A stretch of DNA of 28,959 bases from JBEKYD01 sp049509915. Lineage in GTDB: Bacteria > Acidobacteriota > Terriglobia > Bryobacterales > Bryobacteraceae. Below, in pieces: positions 1 to 7,790 of this stretch (positions are counted from its first letter, which is position 1; the number at the start of each line of letters is the position of its first letter). The stretch is taken from contig JBEKZL010000085.1 in NCBI GenBank assembly GCA_049509915.1, forward strand, positions 1 through 28,959. Direction: 5' to 3'. The notes under the pieces were generated by a model. It saw only the letters and a list, made by a program, of their open reading frames with translations, ran no database searches and was not told where the DNA came from. The translations under genes were made by a program, and so were the position numbers.

Positions 1-7
1 AGCAGCC

Positions 8-30
8 ACTCCATGCTTTCGCATGGGAGT
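8..30. other. Short hairpin downstream of the 91-1875 gene
   Basis: The arms ACTCCATGC (8-16) and GCATGGGAGT (21-30) can pair around a TTTC loop with one bulged G. It lies about 60 bases past the stop of the minus-strand gene at 91-1875. There is no T-tract on either side, so a role as a transcription terminator is only a possibility. Confidence 0.3.
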
Positions 31-90
31 TCTAAGAAGAAGGTGGGGGCGGAATCCGTCAGCGTGGGTCTTTGCGTTGGAAGGGTGGCC

Positions 91-1875
91 CTACGCGAAT
101 ACCGCGTAGCGGTTTAGTCCAAGGTCGGTTAAGTAAAGCATCGCCGCAATCCGATCACCGGCGGCCTCTGCTTCGCTTGAGGCGCGCGCAGCGTAATACC
201 CTGCTATGGCGGATCGCACCTCACTGGCGGCCTTCTTCAGAAAGTCGCCGAGCACTGCAGATGACAGTTCGTCCATAGACGGGAGCCCGGGCTCTGCGTT
301 CGTCGCGCCCGACTTGTCGCCGGGGAGAACGCCACTGACGCCCTCACGGCGAAGCTCTCTGGAATTTGGGACTTCCAGCTTGACCGAATAGCCAAAGCGA
401 GAGCGGTTGCTTTGAACCCTGGCTACGGCTTTGAGAGCAGCGGAACGCACAGCCTCAAATTTTTGGTATTGATAGGCTTGAAGAATTTCGGAAGCTGTGT
501 ACGGCGGTGTAGATGCCAACGCACGATTCAGGCGATTGACCTCGCCTCGTGCCCGGCCGAGCGCAAGCCCGGTTCCGAAGTTCTGATTCGCCTGATAGGC
601 GGCATGCGCTCGGTTCAGGTTCGCCTCGGCCGACGTCAACGCGGACTGAATCTCCACGTACTGCGGATTCGCCATTTGCGTGTGACCGGCCACGTAAGTA
701 GAGTTCACATTTTGAACCTCCTGGCGGGGAACGTCGACGCGCGGACATGAGATATCGGCAAACCTAACAGTCAGGTCCGCGTCCGCGCCTGCGAACCTGG
801 CAACCTGCGTTAGACTGCTGGAAATCCCGGATTCAAGTTGCTGCCTCACGGCGGAGGGCAGACAAGGCTGCGTGTCTTCCACAGCTACGTTGAAAGTCAA
901 TTCGGGATACGCCCGGCTCCCCGTCGCAACCGCGGCGCTCGAAATTGCCGGACCTACTCCAACCAGCTCGGCCGCAACGTACTGCAGGCCGAGCTGAATG
1001 CGGCCTGCCGATGTCTCACGTGCGAACCTAAGGCCGGCGGCGGATCTGGCCAGGACGCTTCGTAGCAGATCGTCGGTCTCCGATATGAGAGGGGGAAGGC
1101 ACTCTGATGACTGATCTGCCCTCGCTGCCATTCTCAGTAGCTTGCCCCTCTGGACCAGGCCACCAACGCTCTCTTTCGGACTGGCTTCGGCTTGTGCGAC
1201 CAGGCTGTCGGTGATCCTACGCCTGGCGTTGGAAATCATTGTCGAGGCAAAAGACCCATCAGACCCCGCTGGCCCGATGCTGGCCAGGAGATCCACGGCG
1301 GAGCTCACCCTGCCGTCGGCGAAAAGCTGCTGCGCTCGCTGTCCAGCCGCGATACTGTTTAGGTCCGTCTCAACCCTGCCGAAACCCAACAGGCTATCCC
1401 GGAAGGGCCGGATCGTCTCCATCAATTCCGCGGCGCGCTTCGTATCGCCTCTGTAAGCGGCGGTCTTGGCGTCGCTGAGGCCCGCCTCCGCCGCAGCAAT
1501 CCGGCGATTGAGCCCCTCCATGATCTGCTTGGCGTGTTGGTTCTTCGGATTCAACGCGAGCGATCGCTGTATCAAGCTAACGGCGTTGACAGGTTGGTTC
1601 TCCAGCAAACCCCGGGCTTCGGCGAGAGATTTGTCCGACAAAACCATTCCCACCGCAGCCTTCCTTTTCTGGAATTTCTTATTTCCGGGCTCCTTCTCGA
1701 CCGCCCGCGAAAAATCGTCATAGGCCTCCTGCAGGAAAAGTGGAGTCGTACGCGAGTATTTTAGGAGGGTTTCACCCCGGCGAAAATCGGCGTCTCCGGA
1801 TGGCTGACGGGTCTGGGCTAGGGCAAAGGAAGGGAGGACAAGAACCGCGAAGATCACAGCCTTCTGACCATTCAT
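91..1875 (-). CDS. Secreted helical/TPR-like repeat protein, unknown function
   Basis: The 594-residue product starts with a clear Sec signal peptide (charged MNGQK, hydrophobic core, likely cleavage after FALA at about residue 20). Residues of about 25-210 are alternating helices with TPR-like spacing (for example LLKYSRTTPLFLQEAYDDF and SLIQRSLALNPKNQHAKQIM), suggesting a protein-interaction scaffold. Two cysteines (CLPPL and CLPSA segments) and a later SCP segment are spread through the middle. Residues of about 400-490 form a long helical hairpin rich in Ala, Asn and Arg. No catalytic motif is seen. The ATG at 1873-1875 is the only start that keeps the signal peptide intact. The neighbouring gene at 2178 is divergent, so the two share an upstream region of about 300 bases. 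The protein probably acts in the periplasm or at the outer membrane. I do not recognise a named family. Confidence 0.75.
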   Translation of the reverse strand: MNGQKAVIFAVLVLPSFALAQTRQPSGDADFRRGETLLKYSRTTPLFLQEAYDDFSRAVEKEPGNKKFQKRKAAVGMVLSDKSLAEARGLLENQPVNAVSLIQRSLALNPKNQHAKQIMEGLNRRIAAAEAGLSDAKTAAYRGDTKRAAELMETIRPFRDSLLGFGRVETDLNSIAAGQRAQQLFADGRVSSAVDLLASIGPAGSDGSFASTMISNARRRITDSLVAQAEASPKESVGGLVQRGKLLRMAARADQSSECLPPLISETDDLLRSVLARSAAGLRFARETSAGRIQLGLQYVAAELVGVGPAISSAAVATGSRAYPELTFNVAVEDTQPCLPSAVRQQLESGISSSLTQVARFAGADADLTVRFADISCPRVDVPRQEVQNVNSTYVAGHTQMANPQYVEIQSALTSAEANLNRAHAAYQANQNFGTGLALGRARGEVNRLNRALASTPPYTASEILQAYQYQKFEAVRSAALKAVARVQSNRSRFGYSVKLEVPNSRELRREGVSGVLPGDKSGATNAEPGLPSMDELSSAVLGDFLKKAASEVRSAIAGYYAARASSEAEAAGDRIAAMLYLTDLGLNRYAVFA

Positions 1876-2177
1876 CTAGGGTAGTAGTGCGCTCTCGGAC
1901 CTAGAAGTCTCACGGAAAAGCGGCGGTACTCGGCCGTCAAAATATCATCGGCCGTCGAGCTTTCCTCTGGAACCGTCGATAAGATCGTCGGCGCTACCGC
2001 CGTCGGAAGCTATCTCCCGGAGTCCGAGTGCTCGTACGGATCTGCGAGGGCGCGGTCAGCAATGGCCGGTCCCTACCGCGACCGCTTTCCGGGTTCGAGT
2101 TTCCGCGTTTTCCCCCTTCGCCTTCCCGTCTCGCGCCAGTTTACTAGGACAGATATAATTGGGCAGGCGATTGACCG
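1876..2177. other. Divergent intergenic region
   Basis: About 300 bases separate the minus-strand secreted protein from the plus-strand zinc-finger gene. Apart from a TATAAT box next to the plus-strand gene I see no ORF with real coding character, no strong hairpin and no recognisable RNA. A GTCG/CGTCG-rich stretch at about 1930-2000 shows no clear repeat unit. Confidence 0.4.
2154..2159 (+). promoter_or_regulatory. Perfect -10 box (TATAAT), near-leaderless start
   Basis: The hexamer TATAAT stands out in GC-rich sequence, 18 bases before the ATG at 2178. Transcription would start at about 2166, leaving a leader of roughly 12 bases with no Shine-Dalgarno sequence. No good -35 hexamer is found at the expected 17-base spacing (the sequence there is TCGCGC), so the promoter would be activator-dependent or weak. 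Confidence 0.45.
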
Positions 2178-2738
2178 ATGGACGTCCAGGAAGGCATCGA
2201 AGAGATACGGCGCTCTCTTGAGCAAGTGGTTTCAGAAAAGGAGTTGCTTCGGACGATCAGTGAATCGCTCACGGCGCTCCGGCGGCTCTTCCCGTCCAAC
2301 AAGTCCCTCTTCACGCCGGGCCGAATTGAATTCCTGAGGAAAGTCGCTGAACTGTCGTGCCAACTGTCCTCGTTCATTGAAATCCAAGAGGAGTTGGCCG
2401 ATGTAACCAGCCTCAGGCAGTATACCTTCTTGATGAATCAGCTTGCCGACATGAAGGTGGCGTTGGCCTCTTTCCCAGTCGCTAAAAGGGTTCGGAAGGA
2501 GATGAGGGAGTTGAACGAGAAGCTGCCGGGCATTCGAGAGCGAGACGGCGCCGAACAACAGTTCCGGACTGACGCGCGAATTCGCGAGATGGAACAAGAT
2601 CCTCCCCGTTGCCCACTCGGGCATGCGATGGTAATTCGGGAAGGGCGATACGGCTATTTCTGGGGATGCACACGCTACCCGTCATGCCAGGAGACGAAGC
2701 AATTAACCTCGGAACAGAGGCGGCGGCTGTACGCGTGA
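2178..2738 (+). CDS. Coiled-coil protein with C-terminal topoisomerase-type zinc finger
   Basis: The 186-residue protein has a charged, heptad-like helical N-terminal region (about 1-135) and a C-terminal zinc ribbon at about 145-170. The ribbon resembles the C4 zinc finger at the end of bacterial topoisomerase I: CPLGH, then REGRYGYFWGC, then TRYPSC. One position differs: Cys145 is followed by His149 instead of the usual second Cys, giving a C-H-C-C ligand set with Cys164 and Cys170. In known proteins this finger binds single-stranded DNA or nucleic acid and is often fused to topoisomerases or Mrr-type nucleases. Here it stands alone with a helical domain, so a DNA-binding accessory role is inferred. 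The ATG at 2178 sits just after a TATAAT box and lacks an obvious ribosome binding site. The family of the N-terminal part is not recognised. Confidence 0.75.
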   Translation: MDVQEGIEEIRRSLEQVVSEKELLRTISESLTALRRLFPSNKSLFTPGRIEFLRKVAELSCQLSSFIEIQEELADVTSLRQYTFLMNQLADMKVALASFPVAKRVRKEMRELNEKLPGIRERDGAEQQFRTDARIREMEQDPPRCPLGHAMVIREGRYGYFWGCTRYPSCQETKQLTSEQRRRLYA

Positions 2739-2903
2739 CGCTCACGACGCTGATGCAGTCGGCATGCCGCGCGCTCAGCGGGGCCACGCTGGGTCGTAGC
2801 GGCAGCGTGATCGCGAACTCGACGGCGGCATAGCAACTCACCCCGCCCGCTCTCGCTCCGGGATGGCCCAACAGGCGACAAGAAGCGATCGTCCGTCCCG
2901 CTC

Positions 2904-3545
2904 TCACGTCAGCTTCCGCCCTACCAGCGCATAATCGAGAGCCCCGAAAAACTGCTGGCGGAAATTCTCGGGCAGCGAGGCCAGCGAGGGCATGGATTCC
3001 ACCGCGGGCGCCAGGCGCAACAACTCGATGCGGCCGATGCCGGCCTCTTCCAGGTAGAAGCGCAGCAGCGGGTGCGGCACGGGGCGGGTGTGGGTGGGGT
3101 CGAGATAGAAGTGCGTGGCGAAGATTGCCAGGCATTCCGGGTTCGGCGTTTCAATGGCGATCAGGCCATTCGGTTCCAGCCGCGACGCCGCCAGGCGAAT
3201 CATTTCCGGCAGCCGCGCCGGCTCCAGATGCTCCACCACCTGGCTGCAGAAAATGCCGTCGAGCGTAGCCTCGGGAACCGACGCGAAGTACTGGAACAGG
3301 TCGGCCGCTTCGGCGTCCAGGCCTTTGGCGCGGCAGACTGCGACCGATTCCGGGCTCAGATCGATGCCGCGCGCGGGGACGCCGGCCGTGCGCATGTGCT
3401 CCAGGAATTCGCCGCGGCCGCAGCCGATGTCGAGCACCGCCCGGCGGCCGGCGAAATAGGGCAGGTACACGTTCTGGCCGTGGCTGACGTATTCCTCCGA
3501 TCCGCGGAAACGCTCGGCGGGCTGCCGGCGGCGCAGCGGTGGCAC
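2904..3545 (-). CDS. SAM-dependent methyltransferase, catalytic half of a frameshifted gene
   Basis: This 213-residue frame holds a class I Rossmann methyltransferase domain. Motif I is VLDIGCGRGEF at about residues 37-47. It is followed by the acidic loop GIDLSPESV (about 60-68), a motif resembling GIFCSQVVEHL and an ETPNPECLAIFATHFYLDPT stretch. These are typical of glycan or lipopolysaccharide-type methyltransferases that carry an N-terminal coiled coil. The frame opens at a GTG (3543-3545) with no ribosome binding site, and its first residues (RQPAERFRGSEEYV) look like the middle of a longer protein. The missing N-terminal half lies directly upstream in another frame. The two probably form one protein of about 440 residues. 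The alternative is translational restart at the GTG, giving two polypeptides. Confidence 0.8.
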   Translation of the reverse strand: MPPLRRRQPAERFRGSEEYVSHGQNVYLPYFAGRRAVLDIGCGRGEFLEHMRTAGVPARGIDLSPESVAVCRAKGLDAEAADLFQYFASVPEATLDGIFCSQVVEHLEPARLPEMIRLAASRLEPNGLIAIETPNPECLAIFATHFYLDPTHTRPVPHPLLRFYLEEAGIGRIELLRLAPAVESMPSLASLPENFRQQFFGALDYALVGRKLT

Positions 3546-4254
3546 GCTGGCGAATCACGCGCAATTCGTCATGGATGAGGTGCTCGAAATCCGCGCGCAC
3601 GCGTTCGAAATCGCCGCGCATGCGCTCCAGGTCGCTCCACAGGCGCTGCTGAATCCCGGCGGAACTGCGCTCCAGGGCAGCGGTAAAATCGCTGTGCTGC
3701 AGGCGCAGGCTCTCGCGAAAATTGGCGTCCATCCGGTCGGAATGGTGCTGCGCCGCCGCCTGAAATTCGGCCACGGAGCGCAGAAAACGGATCTCCGTCT
3801 GGGACAGTTTTTGTTCCCAGCCGGCGCGCCATTCGCTCCAATGCCGGCGCAGATCGCCGGTCTGAAGCTCCATCTCGCGCCACGATTCGGTCTGCGCCCC
3901 CAGCCGCCGGCCGAATTCGACCAACGCGCGATTGACGTCGTTGATGGCCTCGATGGAGGCGTCCACCGCGGCCACGGCATGGCGGTTGAACTCGATCTGT
4001 TCGCGCACGTGCCAGTCGAGCGCCCTCGCCACCAGCTTCTTCCACCCCTGAAGCAGGGCGTTCAACGGGCCGCCGCGGCGCGGGTTTACGGTGCCGATGG
4101 CGGCCACTTTCCCCAGGGCGGCGTCGCGCGCATGCACCAGGGGCATCAAATCCGCAAGTGGCACCTCCACCCCGCCGGCAGCGGTCTCCGGGTGGCGCGC
4201 GCGCACCCGGTCGCGCACCGCGCGCAAGATGAAAACCAGCTCAGCGCTTTCCAC
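3151..4254 (-). CDS. Coiled-coil N-terminal half of the methyltransferase; meaningful only to about 3540
   Basis: The first roughly 235 residues are a credible helical, coiled-coil N-terminal region (for example LLQGWKKLVARALDWHVREQ and ERMRGDFERVRADFEHLIHD). It ends in HDELRVIRQRA, which in related methyltransferases is followed within a few residues by FRGSEE and the catalytic domain. After that point this frame turns into Arg/Pro/Gly-rich shadow sequence, while the real continuation appears one base over (2904-3545). The break lies at about 3500-3545, in a CGCCGCCGG-rich stretch prone to indels. The GTG start at 4252-4254 overlaps the 3' end of queF by 14 bases, so the gene is translationally tied to queF. 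Whether the frameshift is biological or a sequencing error cannot be told here. Confidence 0.65.
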   Translation of the reverse strand: MESAELVFILRAVRDRVRARHPETAAGGVEVPLADLMPLVHARDAALGKVAAIGTVNPRRGGPLNALLQGWKKLVARALDWHVREQIEFNRHAVAAVDASIEAINDVNRALVEFGRRLGAQTESWREMELQTGDLRRHWSEWRAGWEQKLSQTEIRFLRSVAEFQAAAQHHSDRMDANFRESLRLQHSDFTAALERSSAGIQQRLWSDLERMRGDFERVRADFEHLIHDELRVIRQRATAAPPAARRAFPRIGGIRQPRPERVPALFRRPPGGARHRLRPRRIPGAHAHGRRPRARHRSEPGIGRSLPRQRPGRRSGRPVPVLRVGSRGYARRHFLQPGGGASGAGAAAGNDSPGGVAAGTEWPDRH

Positions 4255-4642
4255 GTTTCCGGCTCCAGGTCGCCGTCACGACGGTGCTCAAACCGCCGCG
4301 CGGGCTGAAATCGCCCACCACCGTGGCCAATACCGGCCGCGCCGCCCGCACCACGTCGCGAAGCACGCGGTTCACCACGTTTTCCTGAAAAATGCCCAGC
4401 TCCCGGTAAGCCAGCAGGTACATCTTGTACGACTTGAGCTCCAGGCAAAGCCGGTCCGGCACGTAGCGCAATACGACCTTGCCGAAATCCGGCAGCCCGG
4501 TCTTGGGACACACGGCGGTGAACTCCGGCATCGCGATCTCGATATCATAGGGCTCGCGAAACTGGTTCGGCCAAGTCTCGATTTCCGGCAGCGGCGCCTC
4601 GACCCCGCTGGCGGCGTGTTCATCGGTATAAGCCCGTTTCAT
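4241..4642 (-). CDS. queF: NADPH-dependent 7-cyano-7-deazaguanine reductase QueF
   Basis: QueF reduces the nitrile preQ0 to the amine preQ1 in biosynthesis of the tRNA base queuosine, in the cytoplasm. At 133 residues the protein fits the short, single-domain QueF type. The catalytic cysteine is in FTAVCPKTGLPDFG (Cys45), with the proton-donor aspartate at Asp52. The family motif ELKSYKMY, which binds NADPH, lies at residues 68-75. QEN follows at about 87-89. The start ATG (4640-4642) overlaps the stop of the upstream LOR/SDH gene as ATGA, which fixes the start and implies coupled translation. Only QueF of the queuosine pathway is in the window, so queC, queD and queE must lie elsewhere or preQ0 is imported. 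Confidence 0.95.
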   Translation of the reverse strand: MKRAYTDEHAASGVEAPLPEIETWPNQFREPYDIEIAMPEFTAVCPKTGLPDFGKVVLRYVPDRLCLELKSYKMYLLAYRELGIFQENVVNRVLRDVVRAARPVLATVVGDFSPRGGLSTVVTATWSRKRGKR

Positions 4643-5847
4643 GACATCGCCTTCGACAAAAGCTGCAGGAAGAGGCCCACGTCGGTGACCACTCCCACCG
4701 CCTGGCCGGTGCCGCGGTCGCTGACCTTGGTGGCCACCGCGGGATTGATATCCACGCACACGATCCGCACCCAGCTCGGCAGCATATTGCCGGTGGCGAT
4801 CGAATGCAGCATCGAGCCCAGGCACAGCACCAGGCCGGCGCCCTTCAATGCGGCGGCGTAGGCGTCCTGGGCGGCGTTCATGTCGGTGATGGTGTCGGGC
4901 AGGGGGCCGTCGTCGCGCAGGCTTCCGGCCAGCACGAACGGCACTCCGGCCTGAACGCATTCGTAAAGGATGCCCGATTGCAAACGGCCGGACCGCACCG
5001 CTTCGGCCACCGAACCGGCGCGATATGCGGCGTTGATGGCGCGCATGTGGTTGCGGTGCCCGTGCTCCTCCTGGCGCCCATCGGAAAGCCGCACGCCCAG
5101 CGAAGTGCCGAACAGCGCGGCTTCGATATCGTGTACGCCCAGGGCGTTGCCGCTCAGCACGGCGTGAACCCAGCCACCGCGAATCAGCGCGCTCAGTCCC
5201 TTCACGCCGCCCGTATGCACCACCACCGGGCCGGCCACCACCACCACCTTCAGCTTCTGTTCCACCGTCTGCCGCATCAATGCGGCCGTCTGCCGGACGG
5301 CCGTATCCACCTGGCGCTCGGAGGAAATGCCGTTCGCCATGAACGCGAACGCCAGGCGATCGCGCTCCTTCGATTCCGGCACCACCCGAATGCCGCGCAA
5401 CCCCACCACGATCCGGTCGCCCCGGCGCAGATCGCGCAGCCGCCGGCACCACGCCTGCCCCCCGCGCACCACGATCATGGCGTCCATGCGCTGATCGGCC
5501 ACTTCTACCCACTTGTTGCCGTTGCGGACGAAAGTGTGGTGGTTGGTGCTGGAATAAAAATCTTCAGGCGCGCAGCGGTCCCGCTCCACCTCGCGCAGCA
5601 CCGCATCGGTGGCGTCCACCGGAGCGCACCCCAGTTCCAGCAACGCTTCGAGCAGCCGGTCGAGCGACGGTTCCGCTTCGACCGACACCTTCAAGCGAAG
5701 ATGGGAGGGCTCGCTATTGGTGCGACCGATGCTGAATTGCTCCACTTCGAACCGGCCGCCGTGCTCGACGACCTTGTCGAAGATGTTCTCCATGATGTGG
5801 GAATCGATGAGGTGGCCTTCCGCTTCGACCACTTCCTGAAATGGCAT
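4639..5847 (-). CDS. LOR/SDH domain protein, ornithine cyclodeaminase-like (TIGR00300 family)
   Basis: The 402-residue protein matches the family with an N-terminal 'LOR/SDH bifunctional enzyme conserved region' (about 1-110, starting EVVEAEGHLIDSHIMENIFD) and a C-terminal NAD-binding, deoxyhypusine synthase-like domain. The latter shows VVVVAGPVVVHTGG, an IEAALFGTSLGVRLSDG stretch and a VCVDINPAVATKVSDRG end. Related archaeal proteins convert ornithine to proline and ammonia, and the same module forms the C-terminal half of cyanobacterial arginine dihydrolase ArgZ/AgrE. Ornithine cyclodeaminase activity is therefore likely but inferred. The ATG at 5845-5847 has an AGG seven bases upstream. 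A palindromic element (5857-5918) sits in the leader, and the stop overlaps the queF start. There is no known metabolic link to queuosine, so the pairing is notable. Confidence 0.85.
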   Translation of the reverse strand: MPFQEVVEAEGHLIDSHIMENIFDKVVEHGGRFEVEQFSIGRTNSEPSHLRLKVSVEAEPSLDRLLEALLELGCAPVDATDAVLREVERDRCAPEDFYSSTNHHTFVRNGNKWVEVADQRMDAMIVVRGGQAWCRRLRDLRRGDRIVVGLRGIRVVPESKERDRLAFAFMANGISSERQVDTAVRQTAALMRQTVEQKLKVVVVAGPVVVHTGGVKGLSALIRGGWVHAVLSGNALGVHDIEAALFGTSLGVRLSDGRQEEHGHRNHMRAINAAYRAGSVAEAVRSGRLQSGILYECVQAGVPFVLAGSLRDDGPLPDTITDMNAAQDAYAAALKGAGLVLCLGSMLHSIATGNMLPSWVRIVCVDINPAVATKVSDRGTGQAVGVVTDVGLFLQLLSKAMS

Positions 5848-5856
5848 AGAAGCCTA

Positions 5857-5918
5857 TTGTAGCGTCGCGGCGAGGGCCGATCCCTCGGGCGCTGCCGCGG
5901 CGGCAGCGGCTGCTACAA
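5857..5918. repeat. 62-bp palindromic element with two internal hairpins
   Basis: Terminal inverted repeats TTGTAGC (5857-5863) and GCTACAA (5912-5918) enclose two perfect hairpins: CGAGGG-ccgat-CCCTCG and CGCTGCCG-cgg-CGGCAGCG. Folded, this is a three-way junction. It lies 10 bases upstream of the LOR/SDH start on the minus strand and about 70 bases past the cobS stop. It could be a mobile palindromic repeat, a 5' leader structure or a terminator for the cobalamin operon. No T-tract follows. Confidence 0.7.
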
Positions 5919-5985
5919 GTCCGGATCGGATCAGATGCGCTGGAAGCGCCTAAACCCTGGAATTCAAATCGTGCCCATCAGGTGG

Positions 5986-6729
5986 TCAACCGGCGTGCCA
6001 CAAAAACACCAGCAATACGGCAATTTCGCCCAGTTCCGCCGCAGCGCCCAAAGTGTCGCCGGTGATGCCGCCGATCTTGCGCCGGCAATGCAGGCCCAGC
6101 AGCGCCGCCACCAGCAAAACCACCGCGGCGGCGACCCAGAGGCGCGGGTCGCGGCCGGCGGCCAGCGCCAGCGCCGTGAGCAACGTACCCCACCCGAGCG
6201 CTTTCCGGCCCATGCCCACTACCACCGACGCAGTTGCGCGCGCGTAGGGGAGGGCCGCGCTCAGCAGCAGAATCGCCCAACGTCCCAACAGCGGCGCGGC
6301 AATCAAGGCCCTCGGCCAGTCCGAGCCCCCGACGAGTGCCGCCAGTGTTGCGATCTTCATTCCGGCCGTCAGCACCAGGGCCACGCCGCCATAGCTACCT
6401 ATGCAATGATCGCGCATGATACGCAGAATGTCGTCACGATCCTTGCCGCCGCCAAAACCATCGGCGGAATCGGCCAGCCCGTCATAGTGCAGCGCGCCGG
6501 TCAGGAGCACGTCGAGCGCGACCAGGGAAACCGCGGTGACGGCGGCAGGTAGATGAGGACGCAGCAGCCACGCCGCCAGACACTGGATTCCGCCCACCAG
6601 CGCGCCTACTGCCGGGAACCACGCGGCGGACCTGGCGACGTCCTCGCGGCCGAAATCGATCCAGCGGCCCACCGGAATGCGGGTGAGAAACGCAATCGCC
6701 GCCAGCAGGGACCGCATCGCCGCCATCAT
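5986..6729 (-). CDS. cobS: Adenosylcobinamide-GDP ribazoletransferase CobS
   Basis: CobS joins adenosylcobinamide-GDP to alpha-ribazole (or its phosphate) to finish adenosylcobalamin; it is an integral membrane enzyme. The family signature GALHYDGLADSADGFGGG is followed by RDDILRIMRDHCIGSYG, and the C-terminal KIGGITGDTLGAAAELGE is also diagnostic. Several hydrophobic segments match its membrane nature. A longer frame would start at 6765, inside btuC. The ATG at 6727-6729 is preferred because it overlaps the btuC stop as ATGA and the protein then starts MMAAMRSLLAAIAFLTRIP, as usual for CobS. That gives 247 residues, a normal length. It is the last gene of the cobalamin operon. Confidence 0.95.
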   Translation of the reverse strand: MMAAMRSLLAAIAFLTRIPVGRWIDFGREDVARSAAWFPAVGALVGGIQCLAAWLLRPHLPAAVTAVSLVALDVLLTGALHYDGLADSADGFGGGKDRDDILRIMRDHCIGSYGGVALVLTAGMKIATLAALVGGSDWPRALIAAPLLGRWAILLLSAALPYARATASVVVGMGRKALGWGTLLTALALAAGRDPRLWVAAAVVLLVAALLGLHCRRKIGGITGDTLGAAAELGEIAVLLVFLWHAG

Positions 6730-7790
6730 ATCGCCGAGTAGCGTTGGCGGCGCCGTAGCAGCCACAGGAACAGCGGGCCGCCCAACAGTCCGGTGATTGC
6801 GCCCACCGGAAGTTCGGTCGCGGGCAACACCGTCCGCGCCAGGGTATCGGCCAGCACCAGGAACGCCGCGCCCGCCACCAGCGAGGCGGGCAGCACCACG
6901 CGCACATCTTCACCGAACACCGCGCGCACCCCGTGCGGCACGATCAGGCCCACAAATCCGATGGCGCCGCCATTGGCCACCGCCAGCCCAACCAGCAGCG
7001 AGCACAGCGTATGCACGGCCAGTTCGGTGCGGTGCGTATCCACCCCCAGCGTGGCCGCCGTATCTTCGTCGATGGCCATCAGGTGCAGCGAACGCGCGAA
7101 CCACACCAGCGCCGCCAGCGCGGGCAGCAGAATGGCCGCCATGCGCCAGACGCCGTCCAGCCCCACCACGTCCAGGCTGCCGGTCATAAAGCGCAGCATG
7201 CGCAGGGCACTGTTCGGGTCCACCATATATTGAATGGTAAGCATGGCCGCGCCGGAGGTGAGGTTCACCACCACGCCGGCCAGCAGCAGCGCTCCCGGCA
7301 GGGTGATCACGCCGGTGCGGGCGATCGCGCGGACTACCGCCATCGCCAGCATGGCGCCTCCGAAGGCCGCCACATAAACGAACGGAATGCCCAGCACCGG
7401 CGCGCTCCATCCCAGCGCCAGCGCCACGCTCGCACCCAGCGCACCGCCGCCCGAAACACCCAGCGCATAAGGATCGGCCAGCGGATTCCGAAACAGCGCC
7501 TGCAGCGCCGCGCCGGTGGCGGCCAGGGCCGCGCCGATCAACGCTCCAGTGATCACCCGTGGCAAGCGAAGCTGAAAGAACAGCGCCCGCGCGATAGGGT
7601 TCGAGAAGATTCTGGTCAGGTCGAGTTTTTCCGTACCCAGCCATAGGCCAAGAGCGACCGCACCTGCCAGCAGCACCGCCAGTACCGCCAGCGCCCGCGC
7701 CAGGCGGGCGGCAACCGGAGGGGGAAGGTCCGCAGGAGGACAGGCCTCCTGGTCTGTCACGCCTCCGATATTCTTGATCGGCCCGCTCAT
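6726..7790 (-). CDS. btuC: FecCD-family ABC permease, cobalamin type (BtuC)
   Basis: This 354-residue inner-membrane protein is the permease of a vitamin B12/siderophore-type importer. Family features include LPRVITGALIGAALAATGAA, QALFRNPLADPYALGVSGG and GFVGLIVPHGVRAVFG, and about ten hydrophobic segments. Its position between btuD and cobS, in an operon with B12 assembly genes, makes corrinoids the likely cargo. The first 25 or so residues (MSGPIKNIGGVTDQEACPPAD) precede the first membrane helix. They are encoded inside a palindromic element (7735-7825), so this leader looks acquired, not ancestral. Its stop overlaps the cobS start by four bases. The ribosome binding site is weak (GAG six to eight bases before the ATG). 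Confidence 0.92.
   Translation of the reverse strand: MSGPIKNIGGVTDQEACPPADLPPPVAARLARALAVLAVLLAGAVALGLWLGTEKLDLTRIFSNPIARALFFQLRLPRVITGALIGAALAATGAALQALFRNPLADPYALGVSGGGALGASVALALGWSAPVLGIPFVYVAAFGGAMLAMAVVRAIARTGVITLPGALLLAGVVVNLTSGAAMLTIQYMVDPNSALRMLRFMTGSLDVVGLDGVWRMAAILLPALAALVWFARSLHLMAIDEDTAATLGVDTHRTELAVHTLCSLLVGLAVANGGAIGFVGLIVPHGVRAVFGEDVRVVLPASLVAGAAFLVLADTLARTVLPATELPVGAITGLLGGPLFLWLLRRRQRYSAI

Noticed and set aside
91..109. Perfect hairpin CTACGCG-aatac-CGCGTAG as a terminator
   Set aside because: It encodes the last residues and stop of the 91-1875 gene and has no T-tract.
4241..5512. 423-codon minus-strand frame
   Set aside because: Only its C-terminal 133 codons (queF) are real; the rest is out-of-frame LOR/SDH sequence.
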